A program made the translations under genes and the position numbers. A stretch of DNA of 64,000 nt, from the NCBI RefSeq assembly GCF_009695865.1, contig NZ_VUNB01000002.1, positions 124,001 to 188,000 of the forward strand, written 5' to 3'. The notes below the pieces were generated by a model that made no database searches, was not told the DNA's origin, and worked only from the letters and a program-made list of their open reading frames with translations. Position 1 is the stretch's first letter; every line of letters begins with the position of its first letter. Origin of the DNA: Allobaileyella intestinalis (lineage in GTDB: Bacteria; Bacillota; Clostridia; Peptostreptococcales; Anaerovoracaceae). Positions 52,627-61,371 of the stretch are shown here, piece by piece.

Positions 52627-54084
52627 ATGGATATAAAAGAAGGACAGATCATCGAACTGGACATAACAGACGTCAGCGATGATGGAAAAGGTTTTGGCCG
52701 GGCAGAAGACCTGGCCGTTTTTGTGGAAGGAGCAGTTCCCGGAGACAGGGTTCTGGCAGAGATAAAAAAGCTGAAGAAGAACTTCGCCCTGGCAGTAACT
52801 AAAGAGGTAGTCTCACCATCTCCTTTCAGGAGAGAGTCCGACTGTCCTTTTTTCCAGGGCAGAGATGGCAGAGGAGAATGCGGCGGATGTGCCTACAGAC
52901 AGCTGAAATATGAAAAGCAGCTGGAAATAAAAAGAAGACAGGTGATCAATAAACTGTCCAGAATCGGAGGCGTTGAAAACCCTCAGGTGGCAGAAACAGT
53001 TGCCTCACCGGAACTTTTCAGATACAGGGACAAGGTGGAATTCGCTGTCAAAGGTGCCCATATTGGATTCAGAAAAAGGGGCAGCCACGAGATAGCAGAT
53101 ATAACAGATTGTCAGCTTTTGCCGGAATCTGTTATGGCTGTGTGCAACAAAATTCGTGAATTCCTTAATGACAGAACTCTGAAGGCCTACGACGACAAAA
53201 AAGCCAGAGGATTCCTGCGCCAGGTAACCGTTAAGTGGGCCCTGGGTACAGGACAGATGATGGTGATTTTCACAGCAGCAGATACAAAAATGCCATCTGC
53301 CGAAAAAATAATTACAGCCATTGACCAGGCCGTAGAAGAAACGGAAGACGATCTGTACCTGGCCAGCGTGGTCCTCCACACCAACAAAAACAAAAACCTC
53401 CGTGATTTCTCACCACGCCTGACCACCCTGGCCGGCACACCCACAATCACCGACCTGGCAGAATTCAGCCAGCCGGCAATGAAAAACCAGATAAAATACG
53501 AAATTTCCCCGCTGGCTTTTTACCAGATCAACCCGCTGCAGATGAGAAACCTGTGCTCACAAGTCTGCAAATTTGCAGAACCTGACAAACATAAGGTGAT
53601 CCTTGACCTGTACTGCGGAATCGGAACCCTGGGCCTCCCTCTGGCAGAAAGCAGCAGATATATTATCGGAATCGAATCCATAAAACCTGCCATAATTGAC
53701 GCCAACAGGAATGCAGCCATAAACGGAATTGTCAACGCCCGGTACTATACTGGAAAGGCCGAGGAAGTGCTGCCGGAACTTCTGGACAAGCTGGAGAGTG
53801 GAGTCAGAGACAACGATACCTTTGGCATTCCGTGGCAGGATACAGAAGACAGGGTTGTTATCCTTGATCCGCCGAGAAAGGGCTGTGATGAAAAACTCCT
53901 GGAAACAGCCGGCACCACAGGGGCAAACCGGATTGTATATGTTTCCTGCGATCCGGGAACCATGGCAAGAGATATCAGGAAGCTGGGGGAAATGGGATAT
54001 GAATTTGCGGAAGCAATTCCCTTCGACATGTTCCCGTGGACCACGGAGATAGAGACCGTTTGCTTCCTTCAGAAGATCCAATAA
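52627..54084 (+). CDS. 23S rRNA (uracil-5-)-methyltransferase, RlmD/RlmCD type
   Basis: 485 residues. TRAM domain (1-60), an Fe-S cysteine set (C75 region and 'GECGGCAYRQLKY'), SAM motif 'ILDLYCGIGTLGLPLA', 'VVILDPPRKGCDEKLLE' and the catalytic cysteine in 'IVYVSCDPGTMARD'. It forms m5U in 23S rRNA; position 1939 and/or 747 cannot be decided from sequence. It starts at the base after the whiA stop. Confidence 0.92.
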   Translation: MDIKEGQIIELDITDVSDDGKGFGRAEDLAVFVEGAVPGDRVLAEIKKLKKNFALAVTKEVVSPSPFRRESDCPFFQGRDGRGECGGCAYRQLKYEKQLEIKRRQVINKLSRIGGVENPQVAETVASPELFRYRDKVEFAVKGAHIGFRKRGSHEIADITDCQLLPESVMAVCNKIREFLNDRTLKAYDDKKARGFLRQVTVKWALGTGQMMVIFTAADTKMPSAEKIITAIDQAVEETEDDLYLASVVLHTNKNKNLRDFSPRLTTLAGTPTITDLAEFSQPAMKNQIKYEISPLAFYQINPLQMRNLCSQVCKFAEPDKHKVILDLYCGIGTLGLPLAESSRYIIGIESIKPAIIDANRNAAINGIVNARYYTGKAEEVLPELLDKLESGVRDNDTFGIPWQDTEDRVVILDPPRKGCDEKLLETAGTTGANRIVYVSCDPGTMARDIRKLGEMGYEFAEAIPFDMFPWTTEIETVCFLQKIQ

Positions 54085-54143
54085 ACTGCAGGTTTGAACA
54101 TTATTTGAAATTGCACCTTTAAACGTACGTGATTTGTCTGTAT

Positions 54144-54202
54144 CATAGTACATATTGGCTCTGCCGGTGAATTTCCTGGCAGGCCATGTACTATGTTTTT
54201 TT
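54144..54202 (+). terminator. Long stem-loop terminator after the rRNA methyltransferase
   Basis: CATAGTACAT (54144-54153) and ATGTACTATG (54186-54195) pair perfectly over ten bases, followed by seven T; an inner GCC-rich stem lies in the loop. Confidence 0.85.
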
Positions 54203-54231
54203 GGATAATTAGGAAAGTGTTGGCTATCAAT

Positions 54232-55347
54232 ATGGAAACCACAAAGAAAAAAGGCCTCAGACCCTGGAGGGAGCTTTCGGGTCTGCGAAAGGTCCTGAGA
54301 GTACTTTGGATATTCGTACTGGCTGTTCTGGCAGCCACAGCCCTTCTGTTCGGTTATCTGACAGCAACAGAGTTCAAACCGGCTGCAAAGGAGAACCTGG
54401 GAGTTACCAGTGGAACAGATGCTATAAACAAGGTGGACCAGGGAAAAGAATTATCGATTCTCACCTGGAATATAGGATACGGCGCCCTGGGAGATAACGC
54501 AGATTTTTTCATGGACGGCGGTAAATCAGTAAAGACCGCTGATGAAAAGCGGGTGATGGAGAACATGAAGGGCATAAGCGAAGAAGTGAGTGCCATTGAT
54601 CCTGATTTCGCATTCTTCCAGGAGGTGGACAGAGACTCCCACCGGTCCAGTGGTATTGACGAAGCCAGGCTTATCCGCAATGGCCGCAGCAATGGAGATT
54701 CTACTTTTGCATATAATTTCAGGGTGAAGTTCATTCCATATCCTGTGCCTCCTATTGGCAAGGTAAACTCTGGAATCCTCACCAGCTCCGACTATAAGAT
54801 ACAGAATTCTGTAAGAAGACAGCTTTACTGTCCGTTTAAGTGGCCTGTTTCCCTTGGAAACCTCAAGCGCTGCCTGATGGTGGACAGGGTGAAGATCAAT
54901 GGAAGCAGCAAAGAGCTGGTCCTCATAAACCTTCACCTGGAGGCCTACGACAGTGGAACAGGAAAGATCAAACAGACGAAAATGCTGAGAGACGTAATGG
55001 ATAAGGAAAGAGCCAAGGGTAACTATGTAATTGCCGGAGGCGATTTTAACCAATGTTTCTCTGAGGCCGATGTGACAGCATTTAAGCAGTATCCGGGAAC
55101 ATGGAAGCCGGGAGTTCTGGACTACAGCCAGTTCAAGGGATACAGGCTCCTTATGGACAATTCCGATCCAAGCTGCAGGTCCCTGGACAGAGCCTTCAAA
55201 GGTGCTGACCCTGACAAATTCCAGTACTACAGCATCGACGGGTTCATCGTTTCAGATAACGTTACTGTGAACTCAGTAAAAACCCAGAACCTGTCATTTA
55301 AGAACTCAGATCACAACCCGGTTGTAATGAAATTCGTTTTGAACTAG
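54232..55347 (+). CDS. Membrane-anchored endonuclease/exonuclease/phosphatase (EEP) family hydrolase
   Basis: A protein of about 371 residues. One N-terminal membrane segment (about 20-42), then an EEP domain: 'LSILTWNIGYGALGDN', 'DFAFFQEVDRDSHRS', 'LVLINLHLEAYDSG', 'YVIAGGDFNQ' and the final 'NSDHNPVVMKF'. It is probably an extracellular phosphodiesterase or nuclease. The open frame starts at 54193 inside the terminator; ATG 54232 is the most likely start, with TTG 54220 possible. Confidence 0.88.
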   Translation: METTKKKGLRPWRELSGLRKVLRVLWIFVLAVLAATALLFGYLTATEFKPAAKENLGVTSGTDAINKVDQGKELSILTWNIGYGALGDNADFFMDGGKSVKTADEKRVMENMKGISEEVSAIDPDFAFFQEVDRDSHRSSGIDEARLIRNGRSNGDSTFAYNFRVKFIPYPVPPIGKVNSGILTSSDYKIQNSVRRQLYCPFKWPVSLGNLKRCLMVDRVKINGSSKELVLINLHLEAYDSGTGKIKQTKMLRDVMDKERAKGNYVIAGGDFNQCFSEADVTAFKQYPGTWKPGVLDYSQFKGYRLLMDNSDPSCRSLDRAFKGADPDKFQYYSIDGFIVSDNVTVNSVKTQNLSFKNSDHNPVVMKFVLN

Positions 55348-55407
55348 GAAAAAAACAGCTCTCTGACTGCAGCCAGATTTGCGGTCATGAGAAATGGTAA
55401 ATGATCT

Positions 55408-55452
55408 GCCGCTGATTCTTTGAAAAATCTTCAAAGAACTGGCGGCTTTTTT
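55408..55452 (+). terminator. Terminator after the EEP gene
   Basis: GCCGC and TTCTTTGAA pair with TTCAAAGAA and GCGGC around an internal mismatch, then six T. Confidence 0.85.
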
Positions 55453-55503
55453 ACGGCTGATTTTGTGGCTAAAACACCGGACTCCGGCAATGACTGAATC
55501 TTT

Positions 55504-55545
55504 GTTGCTCTTGCAACAGTGACTGTTCCTGTCAAGTTGTATTAT
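55504..55545 (+). promoter_or_regulatory. Crp/Fnr-type operator and -10 in front of the 200-residue gene
   Basis: GTTGC-N4-GCAAC at 55504-55517 is the same palindrome as the one in front of hcp. The -10-like TATTAT (55540-55545) begins 29.5 bases from the centre, which places the site at about -41.5, the class II activator position. There is no good -35, as expected for an activator-dependent promoter. Confidence 0.72.
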
Positions 55546-55608
55546 CTGGCTGTAGACAACAAGGACATAACATAGAACAACATAGAGTTTAGATACAGGG
55601 AGGATATT

Positions 55609-56211
55609 ATGAGCGCATTTCTGGGACCTATCCACTACTGGATGTACAACAAGATTCAGGTACAGGAGAAGATGACTGAGGATATCAGCAATCTGGCCGT
55701 AAACAGAGGCTGGATAACAGAGAAGCAGGCAGAAGAATACAAGGGCAGCAGCAACAGGCCTCTTGAGGAGGCCATCGACCTGGGCAACATTCACGGATGG
55801 CTTCAGGGTATGATCAACGATGCTGAAGGAAAATATGCAAGCCTGGTGTCAAGACTGCTGAACGCAGAGGAAGACAGAATGGAAGCACTGAAGGTTCTGG
55901 CCTTTGAGGAAGGAAAAAACAACAGCGCAAGGGAAGGGTCTTCAGCCTTCGATATATACAAGGACCTGGACGATGCTCTCCTGAACGGAATGCCATGTGA
56001 CAGAATCAACGTGGTAAACAGACAGGAAGAAAACTGCGTCGCATGGGATCAGACCCAGGACATTCACAGAACCCACTGGGACGCTGTAGGTGGAAACCCT
56101 GACTGGTATTATGAGCTGAGACTGGCTTACATGAAGGGCGTTGCATCCGGTGCCGGCTTTGATGTAGTAAGAGAAGGAAGCACAGGCTTTGCCATTGTAA
56201 AGGCAGCTTAA
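55609..56211 (+). CDS. Uncharacterised protein, apparent partner of the hcp regulon
   Basis: 200 residues, soluble by eye, no signal peptide. It begins 'MSAFLGPIHYWMYNKI'; 'DLGNIHGWLQGMINDAEGKY' follows, and the end carries 'QDIHRTHWDAVGGNPDWYYE'. Repeated IH/HW pairs and a single cysteine (in 'GMPCDRI') would allow heme or metal binding, but that is inference. GGGAGG precedes the ATG. It shares an operator sequence with hcp and lies on the other side of the Crp/Fnr gene, so a role in nitric oxide, hydroxylamine or redox stress is likely. No family name recognised. Confidence 0.8.
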   Translation: MSAFLGPIHYWMYNKIQVQEKMTEDISNLAVNRGWITEKQAEEYKGSSNRPLEEAIDLGNIHGWLQGMINDAEGKYASLVSRLLNAEEDRMEALKVLAFEEGKNNSAREGSSAFDIYKDLDDALLNGMPCDRINVVNRQEENCVAWDQTQDIHRTHWDAVGGNPDWYYELRLAYMKGVASGAGFDVVREGSTGFAIVKAA

Positions 56212-56240
56212 TCCCAGGACGAATGTTTTCCTGTTGACAG

Positions 56241-56912
56241 CTAGCCCCTGTCTTTAATTACATAGGTATCTTTGTCAAAATCAATAAGTCCCTCGTCCCG
56301 CATGGCTGAAAGCTCCCTGGTCATGGAGCTCCGGTTTACAGAAAGGTATTCTGCAAGTCCGGTGCGGGTCAGAGGGCTTTTTACGTATCTGGACCCCTGG
56401 CGCTGGGAAAGCATGGAAAGATAGGCCAGGATTTTTTCCCGCATAGAAGGCTTTGATGAAATCTCTATTTTTTCCATAAGCTGCTGGCTCTTAAGGCCCA
56501 GCAGGTCAAACATGTTCTGAGTCAGCTGGGTGTGGAAGGTGCAGCGGCGTGGACAGCTGTGAATAATGTTGGCAGAAGGAACGAACAGGATGTTGCAGGC
56601 TCTGCCGGCAGTAAAGGTCACACTGGACTGGGAGTTTCTCCGTACTGCAAAGGATTCGCCGAACAGTTCTCCCGGTTCCATGTATGTCATGAGAGCCTTT
56701 TCGCCCCAGATATCCTCCTTGATCATGTGGACCGTTCCGCTGAGGACGATGCCAATATAATGAACGCTTTCATTGTCAAGGATAATCACTTCCCCCTTGT
56801 TGAAAGAGCGCTCGTAGCTCCGTAAACAAAGGAGAAGGGTATTAAGATCCTCTTCTGAAATATTTTCGAACAGAGGAATGTCCTGATAATTGATGTCTGG
56901 TGTTTTTTTCAT
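56241..56912 (-). CDS. Crp/Fnr-family regulator, probably HcpR-like
   Basis: A 223-residue regulator. A cyclic-nucleotide-binding-type sensor domain (residues 10-120: 'FENISEEDLNTLLLCLRSYE', 'GELFGESFAV') is followed by an HTH_Crp domain ('GLAEYLSVNRSSMTREL'). Cysteines in the middle ('AGRACNILF', 'IHSCPRRC') could bind heme or Fe-S. The family assignment to HcpR rests on its position directly beside hcp. ATG 56912 has AGGTG at the right distance; an upstream GTG (56921) overlaps it. Confidence 0.88.
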   Translation of the reverse strand: MKKTPDINYQDIPLFENISEEDLNTLLLCLRSYERSFNKGEVIILDNESVHYIGIVLSGTVHMIKEDIWGEKALMTYMEPGELFGESFAVRRNSQSSVTFTAGRACNILFVPSANIIHSCPRRCTFHTQLTQNMFDLLGLKSQQLMEKIEISSKPSMREKILAYLSMLSQRQGSRYVKSPLTRTGLAEYLSVNRSSMTRELSAMRDEGLIDFDKDTYVIKDRG

Positions 56913-57044
56913 GCTATTCACCTGCTTTTCGATTAAACAGTCAGCAGTACTGATGCCCCCTGGCCCGGAAGTTTCTGCAGCAGTTGTTTAGATTTCGCTA
57001 CAGTCCGGCCTCTTAAAATTCTTTTTTTATAATATAACAAATGC

Positions 57045-57089
57045 GTTGCACAGGCAACATACACTCTTCCGCCACAGGGTTACTATAAT
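57045..57089 (+). promoter_or_regulatory. hcp promoter with Crp/Fnr-type operator
   Basis: GTTGC (57045-57049), ACAG, GCAAC (57054-57058). Downstream, overlapping -10 candidates are TACTAT (57081-57086), exactly 29.5 bases from the centre as in the 55.5-kb promoter, and TATAAT (57084-57089). No -35 match. HcpR sites described in other anaerobes have the same 5-4-5 symmetry with different bases. Confidence 0.75.
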
Positions 57090-57158
57090 GGCGTCAAAAG
57101 GAAACGGTAATACATAGAAAGATAAAGTACAGCTTAGGATAACAGTGAGGTAATGATT

Positions 57159-58796
57159 ATGGAGAACAAGATGTTTTGTTATCAGTGTCAGGAGACTGCA
57201 GGATGCAGCGGATGCACCATCAAGGGCGTATGCGGCAAGACCCCTGAGGTTGCAGCAATGCAGGATCTGCTGATCTACGTAACAAAGGGACTTTCTGCAG
57301 TAACTACACAGCTTAGAGCAGAGGGAACAAAGGTTGCAGAAGAGGTTAACCACCTGGTTACAGTAAACCTGTTCACAACTATTACTAATGCAAACTTCGA
57401 TCTCGAGGAGATTGCAGACAGAGTTGAGATGACTCTGAACACAAAGGTTCAGCTCCTTGAGCAGGTTAAGGATTCTTCCACTCTTCCTGCAGCAGCAAAG
57501 TGGTGCGTTTCAAGAGATGAGTATGGTGCTGCAGCAAACGGCGTAGGTGTTCTGGCTACAAAGGATGAAGACATCAGATCACTGAGAGAGCTGATCACTT
57601 ACGGACTGAAGGGTCTGGCTGCATACATGAAGCATGCTAACGCTCTTCTTCATGAGGACCAGCAGGTTGACGCATTTATTCAGGAAGCTCTGGCTAAGAC
57701 TCTTGACGACAGCCTTACTGTTAACGACCTGGTTGCCCTCACACTGGAAACAGGTAAGTTCGGCGTACAGGGAATGGCTCTCCTGGACAAGGCAAACACA
57801 GATACATACGGAAACCCTGAGATAACAAAGGTAGACATCGGTGTTAGAAAGAACCCTGGAATCCTCATTTCCGGTCACGATCTTAAGGACCTGGAGATGC
57901 TGCTTGAGCAGACAAAGGGAACAGGCGTTGATGTATACACACATTCAGAGATGCTGCCAGCCCACTATTATCCATTCTTCAAGAAGTATGACAACTTTGC
58001 AGGAAACTACGGAAACGCATGGTGGAAGCAGAAGGAAGAGTTCGAGAGCTTCAACGGACCTATTCTGATGACAACAAACTGCATCGTTCCACCTAAGGAC
58101 AGCTACAAGGACAGACTGTGGACCACAGGTGCAGCTGGATATCCAGGATGCAGACACATCGACGGAAAGTATGGCGAGACAAAGGATTTCTCAGCTATCA
58201 TCCAGCAGGCAAAGGAGTGCCCGGCTCCAACAGAGATCGAGACAGGAGAGATCGTAGGAGGATTTGCTCATGAGCAGGTATTCGCTCTGGCTGATCCGAT
58301 CGTTGAGGCTGTTAAGTCCGGCGCTATCAAGAAGTTCGTTGTAATGGCAGGCTGCGACGGCCGCATGAAGAGCAGAAACTACTATACTGAGTTTGCACAG
58401 GCTCTGCCTAAGGACACAGTAATTCTCACAGCAGGATGTGCCAAGTACAAGTACAACAAGCTGAATCTGGGGGATATCAACGGAATTCCAAGAGTTCTGG
58501 ATGCTGGTCAGTGCAACGATTCTTACTCCCTGGCTCTTATCGCCCTCAAGCTGGTAGAGATTTTCGGAGTAAAAGATGTAAACGAGCTTCCTATTGCATA
58601 CAATATCGCATGGTATGAGCAGAAGGCTGTTATCGTACTGCTGGCACTTCTGCACCTGGGTGTGAAGAACATTCACCTGGGACCTACACTGCCTGCATTC
58701 CTGTCACCAAACGTTGCAAACGTACTGGTAGAGAACTTCGGTATTGCAGGAATCTCAAGTGTAGAAGACGACATGAAGATCTTCGGAATTCAGTAG
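57159..58796 (+). CDS. hcp: Hybrid-cluster protein (hydroxylamine reductase)
   Basis: A 545-residue Fe-S protein. The N-terminal cysteines ('[19 protein letters not shown]') bind the first cluster; '[18 protein letters not shown]', '[12 protein letters not shown]', 'TTNCIVPP', 'AGCDGR' and '[10 protein letters not shown]' belong to the hybrid cluster. Hcp reduces hydroxylamine in vitro and acts as a nitric oxide reductase or nitrosylase under nitrosative stress. The ATG at 57159 is eight bases after GTGAGG; an in-frame ATG at 57153 is too close. Confidence 0.97.
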   Translation: MENKMFCYQCQETAGCSGCTIKGVCGKTPEVAAMQDLLIYVTKGLSAVTTQLRAEGTKVAEEVNHLVTVNLFTTITNANFDLEEIADRVEMTLNTKVQLLEQVKDSSTLPAAAKWCVSRDEYGAAANGVGVLATKDEDIRSLRELITYGLKGLAAYMKHANALLHEDQQVDAFIQEALAKTLDDSLTVNDLVALTLETGKFGVQGMALLDKANTDTYGNPEITKVDIGVRKNPGILISGHDLKDLEMLLEQTKGTGVDVYTHSEMLPAHYYPFFKKYDNFAGNYGNAWWKQKEEFESFNGPILMTTNCIVPPKDSYKDRLWTTGAAGYPGCRHIDGKYGETKDFSAIIQQAKECPAPTEIETGEIVGGFAHEQVFALADPIVEAVKSGAIKKFVVMAGCDGRMKSRNYYTEFAQALPKDTVILTAGCAKYKYNKLNLGDINGIPRVLDAGQCNDSYSLALIALKLVEIFGVKDVNELPIAYNIAWYEQKAVIVLLALLHLGVKNIHLGPTLPAFLSPNVANVLVENFGIAGISSVEDDMKIFGIQ

Positions 58797-58882
58797 TCTT
58801 TGTAAAAATTTTGTTCACCAGCGGGGGACTGCCGGCAAAAGGCACTTTTCCGTTTATTGTCCAAATAAATAAACCTGTAGGT

Positions 58883-58919
58883 GGGTGCCGCATTCTGTGC
58901 GGCATCCATTCTTTTTTTA
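58883..58919 (+). terminator. Terminator after hcp
   Basis: GGGTGCCGCA (58883-58892) and TGTGCGGCATCC (58896-58907) pair with one wobble, then a T-run. Confidence 0.85.
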
Positions 58920-59021
58920 CAAGGAAAGTTAAGAATCTTCACTGAGGGGGAATCTTGACAGGACATAGGATAACATGATATCCCTTAGTCAAGTTCAAAT
59001 GGTTGAAGAGGGGATCTTATC

Positions 59022-59753
59022 ATGAGCAAAAGTAATATCAGAACTGCAATAGTATACAGTTCCAGAAACAATGGAAATACGCGAATACTGGTGGACGCCA
59101 TAGCAGCGGGAAACAATATAGACCTGTATAACGCAAGGTCGTGTAATCACATAGATCTTTCGGACTACGATCTTATCGGCTTCGCATCGGGAATTTATTA
59201 CGGAAGTATTGACAAGGCCATCATGAGAATCATGGAAGAGGATCTGCCAAGAGGCAAGAAAGTGTTTTTCGTATGTACCAGTGGTTCCGGCAAGAATTCA
59301 TATCTCGAGCCTCTCATGGAAATGGCTAAAGGGCGGGCAGCAGGTGTGGCAGGTGCCTACTGCTGCAGAGGGTCCATTTCAGTAAACGGCCGCTCCGGAA
59401 AGCTGAAACATCCATCTGCTATGGAGATAAGGAGCGCTGTTAACTTTTTCAATGAAATGATGGACCGCCTGGAAAGTGAAAGGGAACAGGCCGGGGCAGA
59501 GCTGCCAGGTGAAGGAAGAGAATCTGAGGGCCAGGATAGAAAGCCTGCCTCCATGGTCACTAACTTTGGAAGCAGGAAAGAGACAGGGATGTTGAAAGAA
59601 GACTTGAAAAAAAGAAGAGGAAAGCCTCTGTCAGACAGGTCGAGAATCTCCCCTGAGGACAGAAGGTTTAACCAGGCAGCAACGGTTATCGCCGGAGCTG
59701 TTATCGCCACTCCTCTTTTCCTGTTAAAAAAGGTCATAAGAAAGGGCAGATAG
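59022..59753 (+). CDS. Flavodoxin-domain protein with hydrophobic C-terminal tail
   Basis: 243 residues. The flavodoxin fold fills residues 1-155 ('TAIVYSSRNNGNTRILVDAI' FMN phosphate loop, 'GFASGIYYGSIDKAI', 'FFVCTSGSG'). A charged linker of about 60 residues follows, then a hydrophobic segment 'AATVIAGAVIATPLFLL' before a basic end. That layout would tether the flavin domain to the membrane from its C-terminus. AGAGGGG precedes the ATG; a TTGACA at 58955-58960 may be its -35. Confidence 0.85.
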   Translation: MSKSNIRTAIVYSSRNNGNTRILVDAIAAGNNIDLYNARSCNHIDLSDYDLIGFASGIYYGSIDKAIMRIMEEDLPRGKKVFFVCTSGSGKNSYLEPLMEMAKGRAAGVAGAYCCRGSISVNGRSGKLKHPSAMEIRSAVNFFNEMMDRLESEREQAGAELPGEGRESEGQDRKPASMVTNFGSRKETGMLKEDLKKRRGKPLSDRSRISPEDRRFNQAATVIAGAVIATPLFLLKKVIRKGR

Positions 59754-59829
59754 AGACAACAAAAGTGACAACATAACTATTGAAATAAAATTGTCATTAC
59801 AACACAGAATTGCACCATAAATTTAGGTG

Positions 59830-59858
59830 TTGACACAATTATTCCTTGCAACTATAAT
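59830..59858 (+). promoter_or_regulatory. Consensus sigma-A promoter of the small-peptide locus
   Basis: TTGACA (59830-59835), a 17-base spacer and TATAAT (59853-59858): a perfect match to both hexamers with ideal spacing, the only such promoter I found in the window. Confidence 0.9.
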
Positions 59859-59881
59859 GCAGGCAAGAGAGGAGATTATAG

Positions 59882-59914
59882 ATGAATCCTTTCAACAGGC
59901 AGATAGAACTCTGA
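59882..59914 (+). CDS. Ten-residue leader peptide candidate
   Basis: AGAGGAG at 59868-59874 is seven bases before an ATG that opens a ten-codon frame (MNPFNRQIEL). It could be a translated leader that controls the 30-residue ORF downstream, or chance. Confidence 0.35.
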   Translation: MNPFNRQIEL

Positions 59915-59949
59915 TTCCGTGTGAAGGGGAAACGCAAGGAGGTCGCGAA

Positions 59950-60042
59950 ATGAGAAGAACAAGGGCAATGAAGATGGTAGTAGTTCTGTTGCTTATTTAT
60001 TTCGTTACGATGTTCATGCTGCCTGCAGCGGTACTCAGCTAA
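59950..60042 (+). CDS. 30-residue single-span membrane peptide
   Basis: A full Shine-Dalgarno AAGGAGG (59936-59942) seven bases before the ATG. The peptide has a basic start (MRRTRAMKM) and a hydrophobic span ('VVVLLLIYFVTMFMLPAAVL'). Length, charge and hydrophobicity match type I toxin peptides and small regulatory membrane proteins. The open frame extends upstream to 59827, but that start would precede the promoter's start point. It is the only substantial ORF between a consensus promoter and a terminator. Confidence 0.6.
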   Translation: MRRTRAMKMVVVLLLIYFVTMFMLPAAVLS

Positions 60043-60056
60043 TCCCTGTGCCTGGT

Positions 60057-60086
60057 TTTATACGCTGATGTCCGGCCAGGTTACAA
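60057..60086 (-). promoter_or_regulatory. Possible antisense promoter
   Basis: On the minus strand, TTGTAA (60086-60081) and TATAAA (60062-60057) are 18 bases apart. Transcription would begin near 60050 and run antisense through the 30-residue ORF. Confidence 0.4.
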
Positions 60087-60115
60087 GAAACCAAATATGT
60101 TGATTGTTCTGTGGG

Positions 60116-60147
60116 AGTGCGGCAATTGTGCCGCACTTTTCTTTTTT
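60116..60147 (+). terminator. Terminator of the small-peptide locus
   Basis: AGTGCGGCA (60116-60124) and TGCCGCACT (60129-60137) pair perfectly around a four-base loop, followed by TTTTCTTTTTT. The 2-hydroxyacid dehydrogenase gene begins 40 bases further on. Confidence 0.9.
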
Positions 60148-60186
60148 GTATTATTGAAGCAACTAGAGAAGAAGGAGAGGATAGCA

Positions 60187-61221
60187 ATGGGATATCAATA
60201 TACAACTGGAAAAGTGGCTGCATCTGTGACCTTTCTTGAGCCGGACCTGAGGGAGGAGCTTAAGAAAAAGGCTGAAGACATGGGATACGCCATCCGGTTC
60301 ATAGACAGGCATCTAATGGACAGAGATGAAATCAGCGTAAGGGAAAAGGAAGAGCAGCTGGAATGGCTGAGGGACTCTGAAATCATCCTTACTTCAAGAG
60401 GGCGATTTGTGGATCAGACCAGCCAGAACCTGAGATGGGCTGCCGATACCTACGCAGGCATAGACGTATATTTTCCAAGAGAAGATGGCAGTTCCATAAT
60501 GCCTCATTCAGGAGTAATGCTGACCAATTCTTCCGGGGCATACGGCCCAACTATCAGTGAACACATCATCATGGTTCTTCTCATGCTCTGGAGGCGCCAG
60601 TGGGATTACAACCGGTGTCAGCAGGAACACAGCTGGGGACCGAGGGTTGAGATGAAGTCCATAATGGGATCGGATTTTGTAGTGCTGGGAACCGGGAATA
60701 TAGGTACGACTTTTGCAAAGAAGGCAAAGGCTCTGGGAGCAGGGAGGATCATGGGCGTAAGCCGGTCTGGAAAAGAACGGTGCCCGGGAGTATATGATGA
60801 AATGCATACATTCAGAGAGCTGAAGGATGTTATTGGCCAGGGGGACGCAGTGGTCATGAGCCTTCCGGGCACAGAAGAGACAGCGGGAATGGTGGACAGC
60901 ACAATCCTTTCAGCAATGAAGGATTCAGCGGTACTTGTTAATGTGGGCCGGGGCTCTTCAGTGGTTCAGAAGGATCTGGTGGAAGCCCTGGAAAAAGGCA
61001 GAATCTGGGGAGCAGCTCTTGATGTTATGGAAAATGAGCCCCTGCCTGAGGATGATCCTCTTTGGACTATGAAGAACTGCATCGTCACTCCTCATGTGGC
61101 GGGAAACATGACTTTGAGATACACAAGGGAACTGATAATAGGCCAGTTCTGCAGAAACCTTGACCACTACAGAAAAGGGGAGAAGCTGGATCATCTCATA
61201 GACCTGGGCCTGGGATACTGA
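60187..61221 (+). CDS. D-isomer-specific 2-hydroxyacid dehydrogenase
   Basis: 344 residues. NAD-binding 'VVLGTGNIGTTFAKKAKALG', then the conserved 'VNVGRGSSVVQ' with the substrate arginine, and the catalytic histidine in 'CIVTPHVAGN'. The glycine motif GxGxxG is intact. It probably acts on a 2-oxoacid or phosphoglycerate-like substrate; not enough is visible to choose. ATG 60187 follows AAGGAGAGG; the open frame upstream overlaps the terminator. Confidence 0.9.
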   Translation: MGYQYTTGKVAASVTFLEPDLREELKKKAEDMGYAIRFIDRHLMDRDEISVREKEEQLEWLRDSEIILTSRGRFVDQTSQNLRWAADTYAGIDVYFPREDGSSIMPHSGVMLTNSSGAYGPTISEHIIMVLLMLWRRQWDYNRCQQEHSWGPRVEMKSIMGSDFVVLGTGNIGTTFAKKAKALGAGRIMGVSRSGKERCPGVYDEMHTFRELKDVIGQGDAVVMSLPGTEETAGMVDSTILSAMKDSAVLVNVGRGSSVVQKDLVEALEKGRIWGAALDVMENEPLPEDDPLWTMKNCIVTPHVAGNMTLRYTRELIIGQFCRNLDHYRKGEKLDHLIDLGLGY

Positions 61222-61371
61222 TGGGCCAGGGCCTCTGGCAGCCTGTTGAAAAGCAGGTTCTTGGAGTTATGGTTGTTATCACACTGGCCTGGTGGCTGGC
61301 TGGTAATAGTGTGTCAGTTGGAGTACAATTCTAGTGTATACAGGAGGATGTACGCGAAAGGAGTGTTTGCG

